64,000 nt of DNA from Diploptera punctata (taxonomy: Eukaryota > Arthropoda > Insecta > Blattodea > Blaberidae), in assembly GCA_030220185.1 (NCBI GenBank), contig JASPKZ010007528.1, positions 234,501-298,500 of the forward strand, read 5' to 3'. The notes below the pieces were generated by a model. It was given only the letters and a program-made list of their open reading frames with translations, made no database searches and was not told the origin of the DNA. The position numbers and the translations under genes were made by a program. Shown here in pieces: positions 62,640-64,000 of this stretch. Position 1 is the first letter of the stretch, and each line of letters starts with the position of its first letter.

Positions 62640-63515
62640 AAAAATGCCTATAGTTACTTACTTACTCACTGGCACTATCGAACCCGTAGGTTCATGGCCG
62701 CGCGGACATAACCTCTGAATACATCCCTATCCTGAGCTAATGCTTTCCAATCATTCCCTGTATAATCTACTTCCCTCAAATCATAGTTAATGTTATTCTC
62801 CCACCTCATTCTTGGTCTACCAACTGGGCGTTTTCCCTCTGGCTTTCCTACAAGAAGCTTCCATGCACGTCTTTCATTCCCCATACGTGCAACATGTCCT
62901 GCCCATCGCAGTCTACGAGACTTAACTGTTCTTATTATATCTGGCTTCCTATAAAGACCATGTAGTTCATTGTTATGTAGTCTTCTCCATTCACCTGTCT
63001 GTTCATCTCTCTTTGGTCCAAAAATTTTCCTAAGAACTTTATTCTCAAAAACTCGTAATCTCATTTCCTCTCTTAAAGTAAGAGTCCATGTTTCGCACAC
63101 ATATAATATAACTGGTAGAATAATAGTTGTATATATTTTCAATTTAACGTTTTTTGAAAGGAGTTGGGACATCAAGAGTCTCTGCAATGCATAATAGCAC
63201 GCATTTCCAGAATTGAGCCTATGTTTAATTTCTTTGTGCATCTCATTCCTATTTGTGATTATTGTTCCTAGGTATTTGAATTCAGTCACTTCCTCAAAAT
63301 TTCCCTCATTTCCCATTAGCTGTCCATTTCCATTATATAATGTATTTCTACGTGTGACCATATATTTAGTTTTATTGATATTTACTTCCAGTCCTAATTC
63401 CTTAGTGTTACTCAGTAGTGTGTGCGTGTTGTCCTTTAGCATCTCGTCGCTATCGGTCAATAGTACCACATCATCAGCATAAACTAACAGCTTATTAATA
63501 CCATTCAGTTGTAGG
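62640..63515 (-). mobile_element. LINE-a, best-preserved 3' copy (YADD to MNLRVR)
   Basis: One open frame on the minus strand runs from just upstream of YADD (63470-63481, reading LLVYADDVVLLTDSDEM) to the stop at 62675. Blocks: KELGLEVNINKTKYMV, YNGNGQLMGNEGNFEEV, EFKYLGTIITNRNEMHKE, MSQLLSKNVKLKIYTTIIL, CETWTLTLREEMRLRVFENK, TGEWRRLHNNELHGLYRKP, RRLRWAGHVARMGNERRAW, VGKPEGKRPVGRPRMRWENN, MNLRVR. It ends in GCCAGTGAGTAAGTAAGTAA. No frame damage, so this is the youngest LINE-a copy here, but it is truncated at the RT palm. Confidence 0.93.
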
Positions 63516-64000
63516 CCTACATCCCTTAACAGTTTTAAAAACTTCCTTCCTACAAAATTAAAACAAATACTTGTACAGACTCTTATAATGCCACACTTGG
63601 ACTACTGCGACATATTACTGACTAATCTGACAACTGATCTATCTGACAGACTACAGCGTGCTCTAGCGTGCATTCAATCTCCGTTGTTATGACCACGTGT
63701 CTCCTTCATTTCAGGCCTTATCATGGCTACGCCTAAACGACAGAAGAACTTTACATTCACATGCTATACTATTCCAAATTCTGCACACATATTTACCAAG
63801 TTATTTAACAACACGTTTTCAACATTTATCGGCTCATCACAATTTATGAACAAGATCACAAGACTCTTCTTTACTTTTGATACCACAACACAGGACCTGT
63901 CTATACTCTGAATCTTACACAATATCTATGGCTAGAGCATGGAACTCACTTCCCAGTCATGTCAGGGACTGTCAATCACTATCATTATTTAAATACAAAT
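63516..64000 (+). mobile_element. LINE-j (jockey-like) C-terminus, runs off the window
   Basis: LPTKLKQILVQTLIMPHLDY, CDILLTNLTTDLSDRLQRAL, then after frame changes ARAWNSLPSHVRDCQSLSLF at the window end. This is the typical C-terminal order (L.HLDYCDI...RLQR...WNSLP..VR) of jockey/CR1-type ORF2. Several shifts; decayed. It joins LINE-a without a gap. Confidence 0.75.

Noticed and set aside
62970..63194. Plus-strand frames opposite LINE-a (also at 36244 and 37301)
   Set aside because: Antisense shadows of the LINE-a ORF.
1..64000. LTR retrotransposon or endogenous virus
   Set aside because: No paired LTRs, primer-binding site, or gag, protease or integrase motifs were seen; all RT sequence is of non-LTR type.

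Overview
This is a eukaryotic, repeat-dominated window, almost certainly from an insect. The best guess is Blattodea (cockroach or termite). The guess rests on AT-rich sequence, dense (TA)n, (ATT)n and (ATC)n microsatellites, several tRNA-derived SINE families, and decayed non-LTR retrotransposon (LINE) ORFs. The commonest LINE has a C-terminus ending in MNLRVR, a type I recall from predicted proteins of Periplaneta americana; I could not search to confirm this. I see no convincing host protein-coding exon, rRNA gene or intact tRNA gene. Nearly every long open frame is a piece of a reverse transcriptase or a shadow of a repeat.

LINEs: at least ten families are present, all cut at the 5' end, all retaining only reverse transcriptase (RT) or post-RT sequence, with no endonuclease domain. 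My labels are: LINE-a (MNLRVR end; near 13430, 19464, 24793, 31268, 32640, 35846-37770, 39816, 62640), LINE-b (near 6150, 16766, 21935, 22640, 23930, 46411, 61445), LINE-c with (GAA)n tail (4890, 34262), LINE-d (14720, 21667), LINE-e (27283, 37768), LINE-f (52186), LINE-g (58984), LINE-h (60480), LINE-i (16578, 39030), LINE-j of jockey-like type (30840, 63516), plus single fragments. Most share a C-terminal signature of a GH..RM block followed by GRP..RW.

SINEs: SINE-A has 13 whole or partial copies, SINE-B two, SINE-C two, SINE-D two. Several have clear 10-12 bp target-site duplications (TSDs). DNA-transposon material includes an asymmetric element family that I call E1 (1920, 7085, 7515, 11996, 27835, 28416, 47000, 47735, 57777), a hAT-type element with 8-bp TSD (41394-42114), a trio of Harbinger-like elements (45550, 48715, 50942), a mariner-type MITE (3276-3836) and several long palindromes.

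The most unusual signal is a set of inverted-repeat elements carrying tRNA-like sequences (3838-4115, 11058-11523, 26371-26861, 61154-61388). Three of them share a similar upstream block starting TATATA and AGAAA about 33 bp before the tRNA-like body, and most of the bodies are followed by a T-run resembling an RNA polymerase III terminator. The tRNA-like bodies themselves differ. One locus was inserted with a 12-bp TSD.

Two short GC-rich islands (about 9180-9440 and 24345-24500) carry X-box (RFX) and NRF-1 type palindromes and are the best candidates for host promoters. Many elements are nested, giving a relative insertion history: SINE-A in E1, E1 in E1, hAT and LINE-c in two copies of one older repeat, SINE-B and SINE-D in LINE-a, the tRNA-like foldback in SINE-B, and SINE-C in a tandem repeat.
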